The position numbers were made by a program, and so were the translations under genes. Of a stretch of DNA of 64,000 nucleotides, positions 18,440-26,950 are shown piece by piece. This DNA comes from CAWEHU01 sp963808965 (GTDB lineage: Bacteria > Pseudomonadota > Alphaproteobacteria > Acetobacterales > Acetobacteraceae): contig CAWEHU010000011.1 of NCBI GenBank assembly GCA_963808965.1, positions 62,001 to 126,000 of the forward strand, written 5' to 3'. The notes under the pieces were generated by a model that worked only from the letters and a program-made list of their open reading frames with translations, had not been told where the DNA came from and did not search any database. The number at the start of each line of letters is the position of its first letter. Position 1 is the stretch's first letter.

Positions 18440-19363
18440 TCAGCTTTTTGGGATCGCTGTTAGCGAAACCCCGTTCAACTCGGCCACGATGTCCGAAAGC
18501 ATCGGGACATAGTCCTCACCGCGACCGCTCCCTACTGCCAGCGCGAAGGAGTTGCGGACAGCGGCTCCGACCGGGTTGGCGACGCCTGACGCGTTCGCCA
18601 ACCCGGAGAGGTAGCTCACGTCCTTCAGGCCGTTGCGCAACGAAAATCTGTGCGCGTCGCGGTCACGCTCCAGCACATATTTGAAGAACGTCTGATAGAA
18701 CCCGCAATCCATGCGGCCGCCCCGGATGACGCTATCGAACACCTGGGGCGTCAGTCCCACCTTCGCCCCCAGCATCAGCGCCTCGGAGTAGAGCGCAGCG
18801 TAGCCCATCGAGAGGAAATTGTTGAGCAGCTTCATCGCGTGGCCAGTGCCGGTCGGCCCCGTGGGGATAATCCGCTTGGCAAACGCCTCGAGCACAGGTC
18901 GTGCCCGATCTACGATAGCCGGCTCGCCACCCACCATCACATCCAGCGTGCCCTCCCAGGCATCCTTCGGTGTGCGGCCGAGCGGCGCGTCGATGAGCGT
19001 GATACTCTTCGAAGCAAGGTCTGCGGCAAGCCGCGTTGTGACGGACGGATCGGACGTCGAGCAATCGATGATGAGAAGCGGCCTTTTCGCAGCAGCGAGG
19101 CCATCCGGGCCGTTGACGACAGAATCGACTTGTGGGCTGCCCGTTACGCAGAGCACGATAACATCGCTCTGCAGCGCGAGGCCACGAGCCGTCGTCGCCT
19201 CTTGTGCACCGCGATTCTTGAGGTCTTCGATCGGCTGGCGATTGCGATGACCCAGAACAGTGAGCGGCCACCCCTTTTCAAGGAGGTTCTTGGCCATGCC
19301 ATGTCCCATCAAGCCCACGCCGACGAAGCCGATCTTTTCACGAGTCAACACACCCTCCCCCAT
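18440..19363 (-). CDS. NAD(P)-dependent beta-hydroxyacid dehydrogenase (3-HIBADH / tartronate semialdehyde reductase family)
   Basis: A roughly 307-residue member of the 3-hydroxyisobutyrate dehydrogenase family. The Rossmann motif GFVGVGLMGHGMAKNLL, the substrate-site DAPLGR (usual form DAPVSGG), and the catalytic-lysine helix GTGHAMKLLNNFL are present. The family reduces or oxidises 3-hydroxyisobutyrate, tartronate semialdehyde, glyoxylate or 6-phosphogluconate-like acids. Divergent from it, 55 bases away, is an anion:cation-symporter MFS permease of the hexuronate/glucarate type, so a sugar-acid pathway is likely. Several starts are possible; ATG 19363 follows GGAAGG, while a TTG at 19348 follows GGGGGAGG. 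Confidence 0.8.
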   Translation of the reverse strand: MGEGVLTREKIGFVGVGLMGHGMAKNLLEKGWPLTVLGHRNRQPIEDLKNRGAQEATTARGLALQSDVIVLCVTGSPQVDSVVNGPDGLAAAKRPLLIIDCSTSDPSVTTRLAADLASKSITLIDAPLGRTPKDAWEGTLDVMVGGEPAIVDRARPVLEAFAKRIIPTGPTGTGHAMKLLNNFLSMGYAALYSEALMLGAKVGLTPQVFDSVIRGGRMDCGFYQTFFKYVLERDRDAHRFSLRNGLKDVSYLSGLANASGVANPVGAAVRNSFALAVGSGRGEDYVPMLSDIVAELNGVSLTAIPKS

Positions 19364-19418
19364 GGCCTTCCAGTAAGCCTTCTTGCATTGTGACATCAAC
19401 AAGACGAGGAGACGGACG

Positions 19419-20726
19419 ATGATCCCAGCCACGCCACGTATCAAGGCTGCCCAGCGTACCGTCCTGATTCTGCTCGTCGCCGCCGGGGTCCTCAACTATA
19501 TCGATCGGGCCACCCTCTCGATCGCCAATCCGCTGATCCGGCACGACCTTAACCTGTCATTGGCCGACATGGGCCTGCTGCTCTCGGCCTTCCTGTGGGC
19601 CTACGCCTTCTCGCAGCTCCCGGCCGGAGCGCTGGTAGACCGGTTCGGGCCGCGGCTGATGCTGACCGTCAGTCTCGGGCTTTGGTCCCTAGCCCAGCTT
19701 CTGGGCGGGTTGGTCACCGGCTTTGGCACCTTCTTTGGCGCCCGCGTGCTGCTGGGTGCCGGCGAATCACCGACGTTCCCCACCTGCGCCCGCATCACCC
19801 GCGACTGGTTCAACGTGCGCAGCCGTGGCACCGCGACCGGGATTTGGAACTGCTCCTCTACCCTCGGCACCGCTATCTCGGCGCCACTGCTCACCTTCAT
19901 GATGCTGTCCCTCAGCTGGCGCTGGATGTTCGTGATCATGGGTCTCGTGGGACTGGTCATGGCGCTGGGGTTCTATGTCATGCACCGCGACCCCGGCGAA
20001 ATTATGCTGACCGAGGCCGAAAAGGAGCATCTTAGCGAAGGCGACCTGGGGGCCCGGCCCGCCCCGGTGACATGGCGGGACTGGCGGCGGCTGCTCGAGT
20101 ACCGCACGACTTGGGGCATGGTCGTTGGCTATTTCGGCACGATCTATATCACTTGGATCTACACCGCCTGGCTGCCCGGCTATCTTGAAATCGAACGTCA
20201 CATCGATATCGCTAGTGCCGGTTGGTTGACGGCGGTGCCGTTCCTATTCGGCGTGATCGGCAGCGTGCTCGGCGGCCGCTTCGCCGACGTCCTGGTCCGT
20301 CATGGCGTGTCGCCCATGAACAGCCGCAAGCTGCCGATGACGGCCTCGCTCGTGCTGACCGGCCTATTCACCGTGTTGGCGGCGGAGGTGGCGAGCAGTC
20401 TTGTATCGATCATCTGCATCTCGGCCTCAATGTTCCTGGTCTACGTCTCGAGCACGACGGCATGGGCGATGGCCCCGATCGCCGCCCCCGCTAACGCGAC
20501 CGCCTCGATCGGCGCGATGCAGAATTTCGGCGGCTATCTCGGCGGCGCGCTCGCCCCGACGGTCACGGGCTTCATCGTCCAGGGCACGGGCTCCTTCGAG
20601 CCGGCCTTCCTGGTCGCCGCTGCCGTCGCCGTGGTCGCCGCGATCGGCTATTTCCTGTTGGTTGGCGCCGCGATCCCGCCCGCCGAGGCGATCCAGCCGG
20701 CCGGTGCGATTGGCACGCCGGCTTAG
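19419..20726 (+). CDS. MFS transporter, anion:cation symporter (ACS) family
   Basis: A 435-residue inner-membrane permease of the ACS branch of the major facilitator superfamily, which imports hexuronates, glucarate, galactonate, phthalate and similar anions with protons. TM1 has NYIDRATLSIANPLI, followed by the loop motif GALVDRFGPRLML and the family pattern RVLLGAGESPTFPT before RDWF. About 12 hydrophobic segments are seen. The start ATG is preceded by GAGGAG. It is divergent from a beta-hydroxyacid dehydrogenase, so the two promoters share the gap 19364-19418. The substrate is inferred only as a sugar acid or related organic anion. Confidence 0.87.
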   Translation: MIPATPRIKAAQRTVLILLVAAGVLNYIDRATLSIANPLIRHDLNLSLADMGLLLSAFLWAYAFSQLPAGALVDRFGPRLMLTVSLGLWSLAQLLGGLVTGFGTFFGARVLLGAGESPTFPTCARITRDWFNVRSRGTATGIWNCSSTLGTAISAPLLTFMMLSLSWRWMFVIMGLVGLVMALGFYVMHRDPGEIMLTEAEKEHLSEGDLGARPAPVTWRDWRRLLEYRTTWGMVVGYFGTIYITWIYTAWLPGYLEIERHIDIASAGWLTAVPFLFGVIGSVLGGRFADVLVRHGVSPMNSRKLPMTASLVLTGLFTVLAAEVASSLVSIICISASMFLVYVSSTTAWAMAPIAAPANATASIGAMQNFGGYLGGALAPTVTGFIVQGTGSFEPAFLVAAAVAVVAAIGYFLLVGAAIPPAEAIQPAGAIGTPA

Positions 20727-21549
20727 AGCCGATCCCGCTCGGTAGAATCACCAAACGGTCCACGAGCCGGTGAATCGGCTCGCAAAAGAAGCTAGAGTAG
20801 CGCCCCGCGACAGCGATGGCGGATGGCTTGGCGCGTCTCGGAAAGTTTCGTCCAAAGGACATCCTCTCCGGCGATTCTCACATGTCCTAGATAACTGCCC
20901 GGCCGGATGGCGGCTTGGCTGGTACTGCCCGCGTGGAGGGCGATATGGATCGGGGTTCGTCTTTCCCGCCCCTCGATCTGATGACGTGCACCGCAATAAG
21001 ATCAACATCGTTGAAGGGAGCCGAGCCGGTTTTACGGAATCCGTTCGGCTTGTAACGGCCGGTGTGTCGAGCTGCTCTTTTCATAATGACTGATGGGAGC
21101 AGCCCATAGTTGCGCCGGCAACGCCAACTCATCGGCTAGATTGATGGACGCGCTGCTGAACCAACTAAGGTCGATCCGACTGCCACTCTTTTCTTGTTTT
21201 GCAACACAACCTAGAAGCGCAGCTACGGCCTGCAACGAAGGCGATGGCGCGGAACTGCAAAAGCCGCGCTGCAAGTTCAACTCACCGCTGTGGCTTACAA
21301 TCTTCGACGCTTTCTCACCCTGCTTTCATTCCAGTCCGCATAGCTTGCCGAACCATCACCCTGCGCCAGCTCACGAAGACCTCTTCCGGCGTGCGCCGCA
21401 ACGGCGCCGAGCGACAAGAAAGCCCAGCAAGGCGGACAAATTACGCGAAATCATTCGCCCGCGCAAGGTCTCCTAATAGAACGGCCTAATGCACGCCAAT
21501 AAGCGGCGAAGCATGGCCGCTTGACCCGAACTCGTTGACCGACGCGGTA
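20727..21549. other. Gene-poor, lower-GC intergenic tract
   Basis: About 820 bases with visibly lower GC than the flanks. Short open frames exist on both strands, but none has a good ribosome site, codon bias or recognisable motif. The best is a plus-strand stretch near 21410-21476 reading KPSKADKLREIIRP, which may be the tail of a lost gene. No transposase, tRNA or strong hairpin was found. It may be a decayed gene region. Confidence 0.4.
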
Positions 21550-21804
21550 TCAATACGGCCGGTAATACACCGGCGGCGGTGGATAATACGGGACGCGCGG
21601 ATAGTAGACCGGCGGCGGCGCGTAGACCGGCGGTGCGTAATAGCGCGGCGGGCGGTACGCCCAATACGGGGGAGGAGGATAGCGCCGGTAATCGTAGTTG
21701 GGGTGCCAACGCCCCCAACGGTCATACCAGGCATGGGCGGGAGAGAATGCGGCCATGGCGCCGAGCGCATTCGCGACCACGAGAAGCATCAGTAGCGCGC
21801 GCAT
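21550..21804 (-). CDS. Small exported Pro/Tyr-rich protein
   Basis: An 84-residue protein with a signal peptide (RALLMLLVVANALGAMAAF, cleavage likely after AHA). The mature part is made almost entirely of Tyr, Pro, Arg and Val in short repeats such as YAPPPVYYP. Such low-complexity exported proteins are common in alphaproteobacteria and have no assigned function. The ATG at 21804 follows GGAGGACTCC. A related style of protein lies at about 60261. No domain is recognised. Confidence 0.65.
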   Translation of the reverse strand: MRALLMLLVVANALGAMAAFSPAHAWYDRWGRWHPNYDYRRYPPPPYWAYRPPRYYAPPVYAPPPVYYPRVPYYPPPPVYYRPY

Positions 21805-21894
21805 GGAGTCCTCCAATGCCGGACGGTCCTTGGGTCTGCGCCGATTTACGGTGCCGTCATGGCAAGAATTAGACGGTGAGCCTCGCCGTTCCGG

Positions 21895-22362
21895 CTAGGG
21901 GTGCTTATGAATCGGGTCCACCCAGTAGACCGCTTCTGGCTTCTCCACCGGCTCGATGTCCAGGTTGACCACCACCGCCTCATTGTCGCTGCGCACCAGC
22001 ACGCATTCCAGCGGCTCCTCGGTGCTGGCGTTGATCTCCTGGTGCGGGACATAGGGCGGCACGTAGATGAAGTCGCCGGGCTCGGCCTCCGCGACATATT
22101 CCAGCCGCTCGCCCCAGCGCATGCGAGCCTTGCCGCGCACGACGTAGATCACGCTCTCCAAAGAGCCGTGGTGGTGCGCGCCGGTCTTGGCGTTGGGATC
22201 GATCCGCACCGTGCCGGCCCAGATCTTCTGGGCGCCGACCCGCGCCGCGTTGATGGCCGCTTCCCGCTGCATGCCCGGGGTCTGCGCGGTATTGGGGTCA
22301 AGGCGGTCGCCCTTGATGACGCGCACGCCATGCTCGCGCCAGTCCGGATGGGTCTCGGTCAT
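21895..22362 (-). CDS. Cupin domain-containing protein
   Basis: A 155-residue single-domain cupin. Cupin motif 1 is seen as GAHHHGSLESVIYVVRGKARM, in which the His, His and Glu metal ligands fit the G(x)5HxH(x)3,4E(x)6G pattern. Motif 2 follows around GDFIYVPPYVPHQEIN with the last His ligand. It probably binds a metal and acts as a small dioxygenase, isomerase or sensor; no substrate is evident. The ATG at 22362 follows GAGGAGAG. On the other side of its promoter is a truncated cupin-like frame reading away from it toward tRNA-Ala. Confidence 0.8.
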   Translation of the reverse strand: MTETHPDWREHGVRVIKGDRLDPNTAQTPGMQREAAINAARVGAQKIWAGTVRIDPNAKTGAHHHGSLESVIYVVRGKARMRWGERLEYVAEAEPGDFIYVPPYVPHQEINASTEEPLECVLVRSDNEAVVVNLDIEPVEKPEAVYWVDPIHKHP

Positions 22363-22388
22363 CGCCGCTCTCCTCGTCTTGCCCACAT

Positions 22389-22589
22389 ATGGAGCTATTT
22401 ACGGCGCTTGGCGACGCGCAGCCCTCCAAGGAGGGTTTCGTGACCCGGCTTGCCTCCCATCACACTCAGAGCCCTGAGACGGTGCTATTCGCGAACGCTC
22501 GCGTCCGCGTGCTGCTGTCGAGCCAAGACAGGGGCGGCAGCTTCGGCTTGATGGAATTCGTCGATCTAGCGGAACGGTGGTGGAGCTGA
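22389..22589 (+). pseudogene. Truncated cupin-like gene remnant ending at tRNA-Ala
   Basis: An open frame of 66 codons whose last part, FANARVRVLLSSQDRGGSF followed by GLMEFVDLA, looks like the first strands of a cupin-fold protein. It then runs straight into the 3' end of the tRNA-Ala gene, and the metal-binding histidine motif is absent. The frame would stop inside the tRNA. It is probably the stub of a longer gene cut off by a deletion or integration at the tRNA end. The assignment rests on a short similarity by eye. Confidence 0.4.
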
Positions 22590-22653
22590 GGGGAATCGAA
22601 CCCCTGACCTCCTCATTGCGAACGAGGCGCTCTCCCAACTGAGCTACAGCCCC
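22578..22653 (-). tRNA. tRNA-Ala(CGC)
   Basis: A 76-base tRNA with encoded CCA. The acceptor stem GGGGCTG/CAGCTCC contains the G3-U70 wobble that identifies alanine tRNAs, and A is the discriminator. The anticodon arm CCTCG-TTCGCAA-TGAGG gives anticodon CGC (Ala GCG). The T-arm is AGGGGTTCGATTCCCCT. Its 3' end abuts a truncated cupin-like frame on the opposite strand. Confidence 0.95.
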
Positions 22654-22787
22654 GCCCCGCGTCTGGGAACGTCCGTTCCCGCAGGGCGCGGACAATGCTT
22701 AGCGGGTGCCCGCAAGTCAAGCGCGTGTCCTGGCCCGGCACTGTAGTAGAACGACGCTGTTGCTGCGCCCCTGGAGACAAAGCCCGG

Positions 22788-23546
22788 ATGAGTTTTTCGG
22801 ATCAAAATCCCGGCCCAAGCCGGCCGGAGCAGCCGCCCGCCAATGGCGAGCCGCCCGCGTGGCAAGCGCGCCGGCTGTTGCGGGAAGCGCGGGTCGCCAC
22901 CTTGGCCACCGCCGTCCAGGGGCAGCCCTTCGCCTCGCTCGTCACCCCCGCCTGCGCGCCCGACCTTTCGCCGCTGCTGCTGCTTTCCTCGCTCGCTGAG
23001 CACACTCGCCACCTTCGGGTGGAGCCGCGTTGCGCGCTGATGGTCACGGGAGTGCCGGAAACGCTGAACCCGCAGACGGCGCCACGGCTCACCTTGACGG
23101 GGGTGGCCGAACCGCTGGACGATCCGGGCCTCAAGGCCCGCTGGCTGGCGCGACATCCGTACGCGGGCTTGTACGCCGATTTCGGCGATTTTTCGCTCTG
23201 GCGCATGAGAATTGGCGGCGCGCTCCTGGTCGGGGGATTCGCCCGCGCCCGACGGCTCCGGCCGGCCGATCTGCTGCCCGGCGCGGATGCCGTCGCGGCT
23301 ATCGCCGAAGCCGAGCCCTCCATTCTCGCCCACTGTAACGGGGACCATGCGGACGCGCTCGCCGCGATCGCCGGCGCGGCGGGGGGCGGGCTCGGGCCCT
23401 GGCGGATGATCGCGGTCGATACCGACGGGTTCGATCTCGGGCAGAGCGAGCGGGTGCTGCGTATCCCGTGGCCGGCCCCGGTCGCGAACCCCGAGGGCGT
23501 CCGCGCCGCGTTGATCGCGCTGGCGCGGGCGGCGCGGGGAAGCTAA
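22788..23546 (+). CDS. HugZ-like pyridoxamine 5'-phosphate oxidase-related protein
   Basis: A 252-residue protein with an N-terminal split-barrel FMN- or heme-binding domain (ARVATLATAVQGQPFASLVTPA, then RLTLTGVAEPL) and a C-terminal DUF2470-type domain (ILAHCNGDHADALAAIAG, where the His-x2-Asp-His segment is typical). HugZ proteins of Helicobacter and relatives degrade heme, but most alphaproteobacterial homologues are untested. The start at 22788 is chosen as the ATG before the low-complexity lead; an in-frame upstream start at 22695 would place coding sequence too close to tRNA-Ala. pckA follows on the same strand after 120 bases. Confidence 0.82.
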   Translation: MSFSDQNPGPSRPEQPPANGEPPAWQARRLLREARVATLATAVQGQPFASLVTPACAPDLSPLLLLSSLAEHTRHLRVEPRCALMVTGVPETLNPQTAPRLTLTGVAEPLDDPGLKARWLARHPYAGLYADFGDFSLWRMRIGGALLVGGFARARRLRPADLLPGADAVAAIAEAEPSILAHCNGDHADALAAIAGAAGGGLGPWRMIAVDTDGFDLGQSERVLRIPWPAPVANPEGVRAALIALARAARGS

Positions 23547-23666
23547 GCAGAAGCCGTTGCGGAAGGCTGGACCGGCCCCCGCCCGCCCCGTAAAAGCCGG
23601 GCAAGCATCGTATTCCGCTGCTCCAGCTTGGGTTCTGGCAGCAGTCTACCCAGAGGAGCCCAGACT

Positions 23667-25304
23667 GTGACCTCTCTCGCCGAACTCGCGCTTCCCGTAC
23701 ACAAAACCTGGAAGCACCACGCCGCGGAGGCTCTGGCCGGCACCGGGGTGCACGCGTCCCGCCCCGTCCATGCGAACCTGACCGCCCCCGCCCTGGTGGC
23801 GGAGGCGATCCGGCGGCAGGAAGGAACGCTGTCCGCGGACGGAGCCTTGATCGTAAAGACGGGGGTGCATACCGGCCGCTCGGCCCAGGATAAATTCGTC
23901 GTGGACGAGCCGGATACCGCGAAAGACGTCTGGTGGGGCAAGACCAACCAGCGCCTCGCACCCGAGAAGTTCGCGACCCTGAAAGCACGCGTACAGGCCT
24001 ACCTCCAAGGCCAGGAATTGTTCACGCAAGACCTCTACGCCGGAGCCGATCCGGCGCGCCGGTTGCGCGTGCGCCTGGTATCCACCGGGGCATGGCACAG
24101 CCTGTTCGCGCGCAACATGTTCATCCGGCCGAGCGAAGCCGAGTTGGCCGGGTTCGAGCCCGATTACGTCATTCTGCACGCGCCGCACTTTCATGCCGAT
24201 CCGTCGGTGGACGGCACGCGCGGCAGTACCGCGGTCGCGATGTCGTTTCAGGAGCGGATAATCGTGATCGCCGGCACCGAGTATGCGGGCGAGATCAAGA
24301 AGTCGATCTTTACGGCCATGAACTGGAATTTGCCGCTCGACGGCGTGTTGCCCATGCATTGCAGCGCCAATATCGGGCGGAACGGGGATGTCGCGCTCTT
24401 CTTTGGTCTGTCCGGCACGGGCAAGACGACGCTTTCCTCTGATCCGAATCGGAGGCTGATCGGCGACGACGAACACGGATGGGGCCCGGAGGGCGTCTTC
24501 AATTTCGAGGGCGGCTGCTACGCAAAGGTAATCAATCTGTCCGCCGAGGCCGAACCGGAGATATGGGCCGCGACGCACCGGTTCGGCACAGTGCTGGAAA
24601 ACGTCGTGGCGGACCGCCACGGCAATCTGGATCTCACCGATGGGTCGCTGACCGAGAACACACGGTCCTGCTACCCGGTCGAGTACATACCGAACGTGGA
24701 GCTGTCCGGACGCGGCGGCCAGCCGCGCAACGTGGTGCTGCTGACCGCCGACGCGTTCGGGGTATTGCCGCCGATCGCGAAACTCACGCCGGCGCAGGCG
24801 ATGTATCATTTTCTGTCCGGATACACGGCGCGGGTCGCGGGAACCGAGAAGGGTGTCGGCTCCGAACCGCAAGCGACCTTCTCCACCTGTTTCGCGGCCC
24901 CGTTCCTCCCCCGTTCGCCCGACGTGTACGGCCGGATGCTCGAACGCCTGATCCAGCAGCACGAGGCTGATTGCTGGCTGGTCAACACGGGCTGGACGGG
25001 AGGCGCCTACGGAGTCGGGCAGCGCATGAGCATCAAGCACACCCGCGCCCTGCTGAATGCCGCGCTCGACGGAACCCTGGCGCGCTGCCGGTTCCGCCGC
25101 GACCCGTTCTTCGGGCTGATGGTCCCGGAAGCGATGCCCGGCATAAGCCCGGAGGTGCTCGACCCTCGGCAAGCCTGGGCTGACCGGCAGGCCTATGACC
25201 GCGCCGCCCGCGATCTCGCGGCGCGGTTCGAGAAAAACTTCGAGGCCTTCGTTGGCGCGGTCGGTGAAGACGTGAAGGCGGCCGCGATCAGGCCGGCGGC
25301 CTAA
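23667..25304 (+). CDS. pckA: Phosphoenolpyruvate carboxykinase (ATP)
   Basis: The 545-residue ATP-dependent PEP carboxykinase, which converts oxaloacetate and ATP to PEP, CO2 and ADP in gluconeogenesis. The kinase-1a loop (Walker A) FGLSGTGKTTLSSDPNR is clear, with the substrate/metal region around NIGRNGDVALFFGLSG and the later VLLTADAFGVLPPIAKL. The GTG start at 23667 is chosen because GAGGAG lies 8 bases upstream and the protein then begins at the usual family position. The next gene, prmC, starts about 50 bases downstream. Confidence 0.97.
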   Translation: MTSLAELALPVHKTWKHHAAEALAGTGVHASRPVHANLTAPALVAEAIRRQEGTLSADGALIVKTGVHTGRSAQDKFVVDEPDTAKDVWWGKTNQRLAPEKFATLKARVQAYLQGQELFTQDLYAGADPARRLRVRLVSTGAWHSLFARNMFIRPSEAELAGFEPDYVILHAPHFHADPSVDGTRGSTAVAMSFQERIIVIAGTEYAGEIKKSIFTAMNWNLPLDGVLPMHCSANIGRNGDVALFFGLSGTGKTTLSSDPNRRLIGDDEHGWGPEGVFNFEGGCYAKVINLSAEAEPEIWAATHRFGTVLENVVADRHGNLDLTDGSLTENTRSCYPVEYIPNVELSGRGGQPRNVVLLTADAFGVLPPIAKLTPAQAMYHFLSGYTARVAGTEKGVGSEPQATFSTCFAAPFLPRSPDVYGRMLERLIQQHEADCWLVNTGWTGGAYGVGQRMSIKHTRALLNAALDGTLARCRFRRDPFFGLMVPEAMPGISPEVLDPRQAWADRQAYDRAARDLAARFEKNFEAFVGAVGEDVKAAAIRPAA

Positions 25305-25353
25305 CGGCGCCGGCCTATCCAGAGTTACGGCGCTCGCCGAGGCTCCTCTCCGG

Positions 25354-26214
25354 GTGAGCGCCGACGCCGCCCGGTGCTCCCGCTCGGCGGCGCTCCTCCG
25401 CGCCTCGGCGATGCTGCGGTCCGCCGGAATCGAGAGACCTCGGCTCGAAGCCCGGTTGCTGCTCGCGCATGCCCTCGGCGTTACCCCTGAGGCGCTTGTG
25501 CGCGAGCCGGAGTCGATTCTGGATGCCCGCGTCTACGAGCGGCTGGTGCAACGGCGAGCGGCCCGCGAGCCGCTGGCCCATGTCCTTGGCGAACGTGAGT
25601 TCTGGAGCCTCCGTTTCGCCGTGTCCCCGGCCACGCTCATCCCGCGCCCGGATACTGAAACTCTCGTGGAAGCCGCGCTGGAGGCCCATCCCGACCGCTC
25701 CCGGGTACGCACGGTGCTCGACCTCGGAACCGGCACCGGCTGCCTGCTTCTGGCCACCTTGTCCGAATTCGCGGGTGCGTTCGGGGTGGGTGTCGATCTC
25801 GCGCCGGCAGCCTTGGCGCTCGCCAGCAGGAATGCCCAAACACTCGGGCTGGCCGACCGCGCCGCCTTCCTGTGCGCCGATTGGGCCGCCCCGCTTGCAG
25901 GGCCATTCGACCTGATCTTGTCGAACCCCCCTTACGTCGCCACATCCGCGATCGAAGGCTTGGCCCCCGAGGTGGCGTCCTTCGAGCCGCGGCGCGCGCT
26001 CGATGGTGGGGCGGACGGCCTGGATGCGTACCGGCGGATCATCCCCACCCTGCCCCGACTGCTCGGGCCTCGTGGCGTGGCGGTGCTGGAACTCGGGATC
26101 GGGCAAGCAGAGCAGGTTTCCGATCTGGCGCGGCGGACCGGTTTAGCGACCTCGGTTCGCCCCGACCTCGCCGGAATTCCCCGCGCTCTGGTTGTTTCGG
26201 AGCGTTTGCCCTGA
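25354..26214 (+). CDS. prmC: Peptide chain release factor N(5)-glutamine methyltransferase
   Basis: A 286-residue SAM-dependent methyltransferase that methylates the GGQ glutamine of release factors 1 and 2. The N-terminal helical domain (IERPRLEARLLLAHALG) is followed by the linker EPLAHVLGEREFWSL. The Rossmann SAM site is DLGTGTGCLLLA, and the catalytic NPPY motif is in LILSNPPYVATSAI. These match PrmC/HemK rather than the ribosomal-protein enzyme PrmB. It usually follows prfA; here the upstream neighbour is pckA. The GTG start is the first in frame after pckA and is uncertain. A DUF4167 gene follows, a pairing common in alphaproteobacteria. Confidence 0.92.
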   Translation: MSADAARCSRSAALLRASAMLRSAGIERPRLEARLLLAHALGVTPEALVREPESILDARVYERLVQRRAAREPLAHVLGEREFWSLRFAVSPATLIPRPDTETLVEAALEAHPDRSRVRTVLDLGTGTGCLLLATLSEFAGAFGVGVDLAPAALALASRNAQTLGLADRAAFLCADWAAPLAGPFDLILSNPPYVATSAIEGLAPEVASFEPRRALDGGADGLDAYRRIIPTLPRLLGPRGVAVLELGIGQAEQVSDLARRTGLATSVRPDLAGIPRALVVSERLP

Positions 26215-26468
26215 AAAAACCGTTTGGCAGAGTGGGGAAGGACGGTTAGCTTCGGGTCGTGGCGGGGTTCGCTGCTTTGCGGCGTGCCCCAGGTGCCTTG
26301 GCCGAATCGGTTCTCGTGTCCTTTAGTGCGGACGCAGATCCAACGGTGAGGCGTCCGCCGGCACCAACGTCGATGGATCGAAGCTGGCCGTGGGCTCGCC
26401 CTAGGAGATGCGCTCGCATGTCCGGGGCCGCAAGCAGGGCTGCAACAGGAAAGCGCGACGGCAAACGA

Positions 26469-26948
26469 ATGAACATGAAGCGAATGCGGGGACGTAACCA
26501 CCGGGGCGGTGGGGGCGGCGGCGGCGGGGGCGGCGGGTTGCGCCACCACGGCGGCGGCGTTCCGTTGAACCGCAACCATGTGTTCGACAGCAACGGTCCC
26601 GACGTGCGGGTCCGCGGGACGGCGCAGCAGCTCTTCGAGAAGTATTTGCAGCTCGGCCGCGACGCTACGAGCGGCGGCGACCGCGTGACGGCGGAAAGCT
26701 ACTTCCAGCACGCCGAACACTACTTCCGCATTCTCAACGCGATGAACCAGGCCGCGCAGCAAAACCAGCAGAACGGCCAGCACGTCTCGCCTCAGGGCGG
26801 ACGGCGTCAGCAGCAGGGCTTGGAGGAGGGCGTGCAGCCCTCAGGGAACGGCGCAGACTCCGAGGAGACGGACGGCCGCATTCCTGGCGTGGGCGACCAG
26901 CCGGAATCCCGCGAAATTCCGATCGCGGCCGCTCCGCCGGAGAATTGA
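26469..26948 (+). CDS. DUF4167 domain-containing protein
   Basis: A 159-residue basic protein. It starts with MNMKRMRGRNHR, then has a run of about eleven glycines. The DUF4167 core reads HVFDSNGPDVRVRGTAQQL, then FEKYLQLGRDATSGGDRV and ESYFQHAEHYFRIL. The C-terminus is Gln-rich and disordered. The family is confined largely to alphaproteobacteria and has no established function; its Arg/Gly-rich head suggests nucleic-acid binding, which is inference. The frame is open further upstream, but the conserved family start is at 26469 or 26475. It converges on the Nudix gene with two bases between stops. Confidence 0.87.
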   Translation: MNMKRMRGRNHRGGGGGGGGGGGLRHHGGGVPLNRNHVFDSNGPDVRVRGTAQQLFEKYLQLGRDATSGGDRVTAESYFQHAEHYFRILNAMNQAAQQNQQNGQHVSPQGGRRQQQGLEEGVQPSGNGADSEETDGRIPGVGDQPESREIPIAAAPPEN

Positions 26949-26950
26949 TC

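Noticed and set aside
23646..25172. A 508-codon minus-strand open frame.
   Set aside because: It is fully antisense to pckA, whose motifs are complete. The frame is open because of codon bias.
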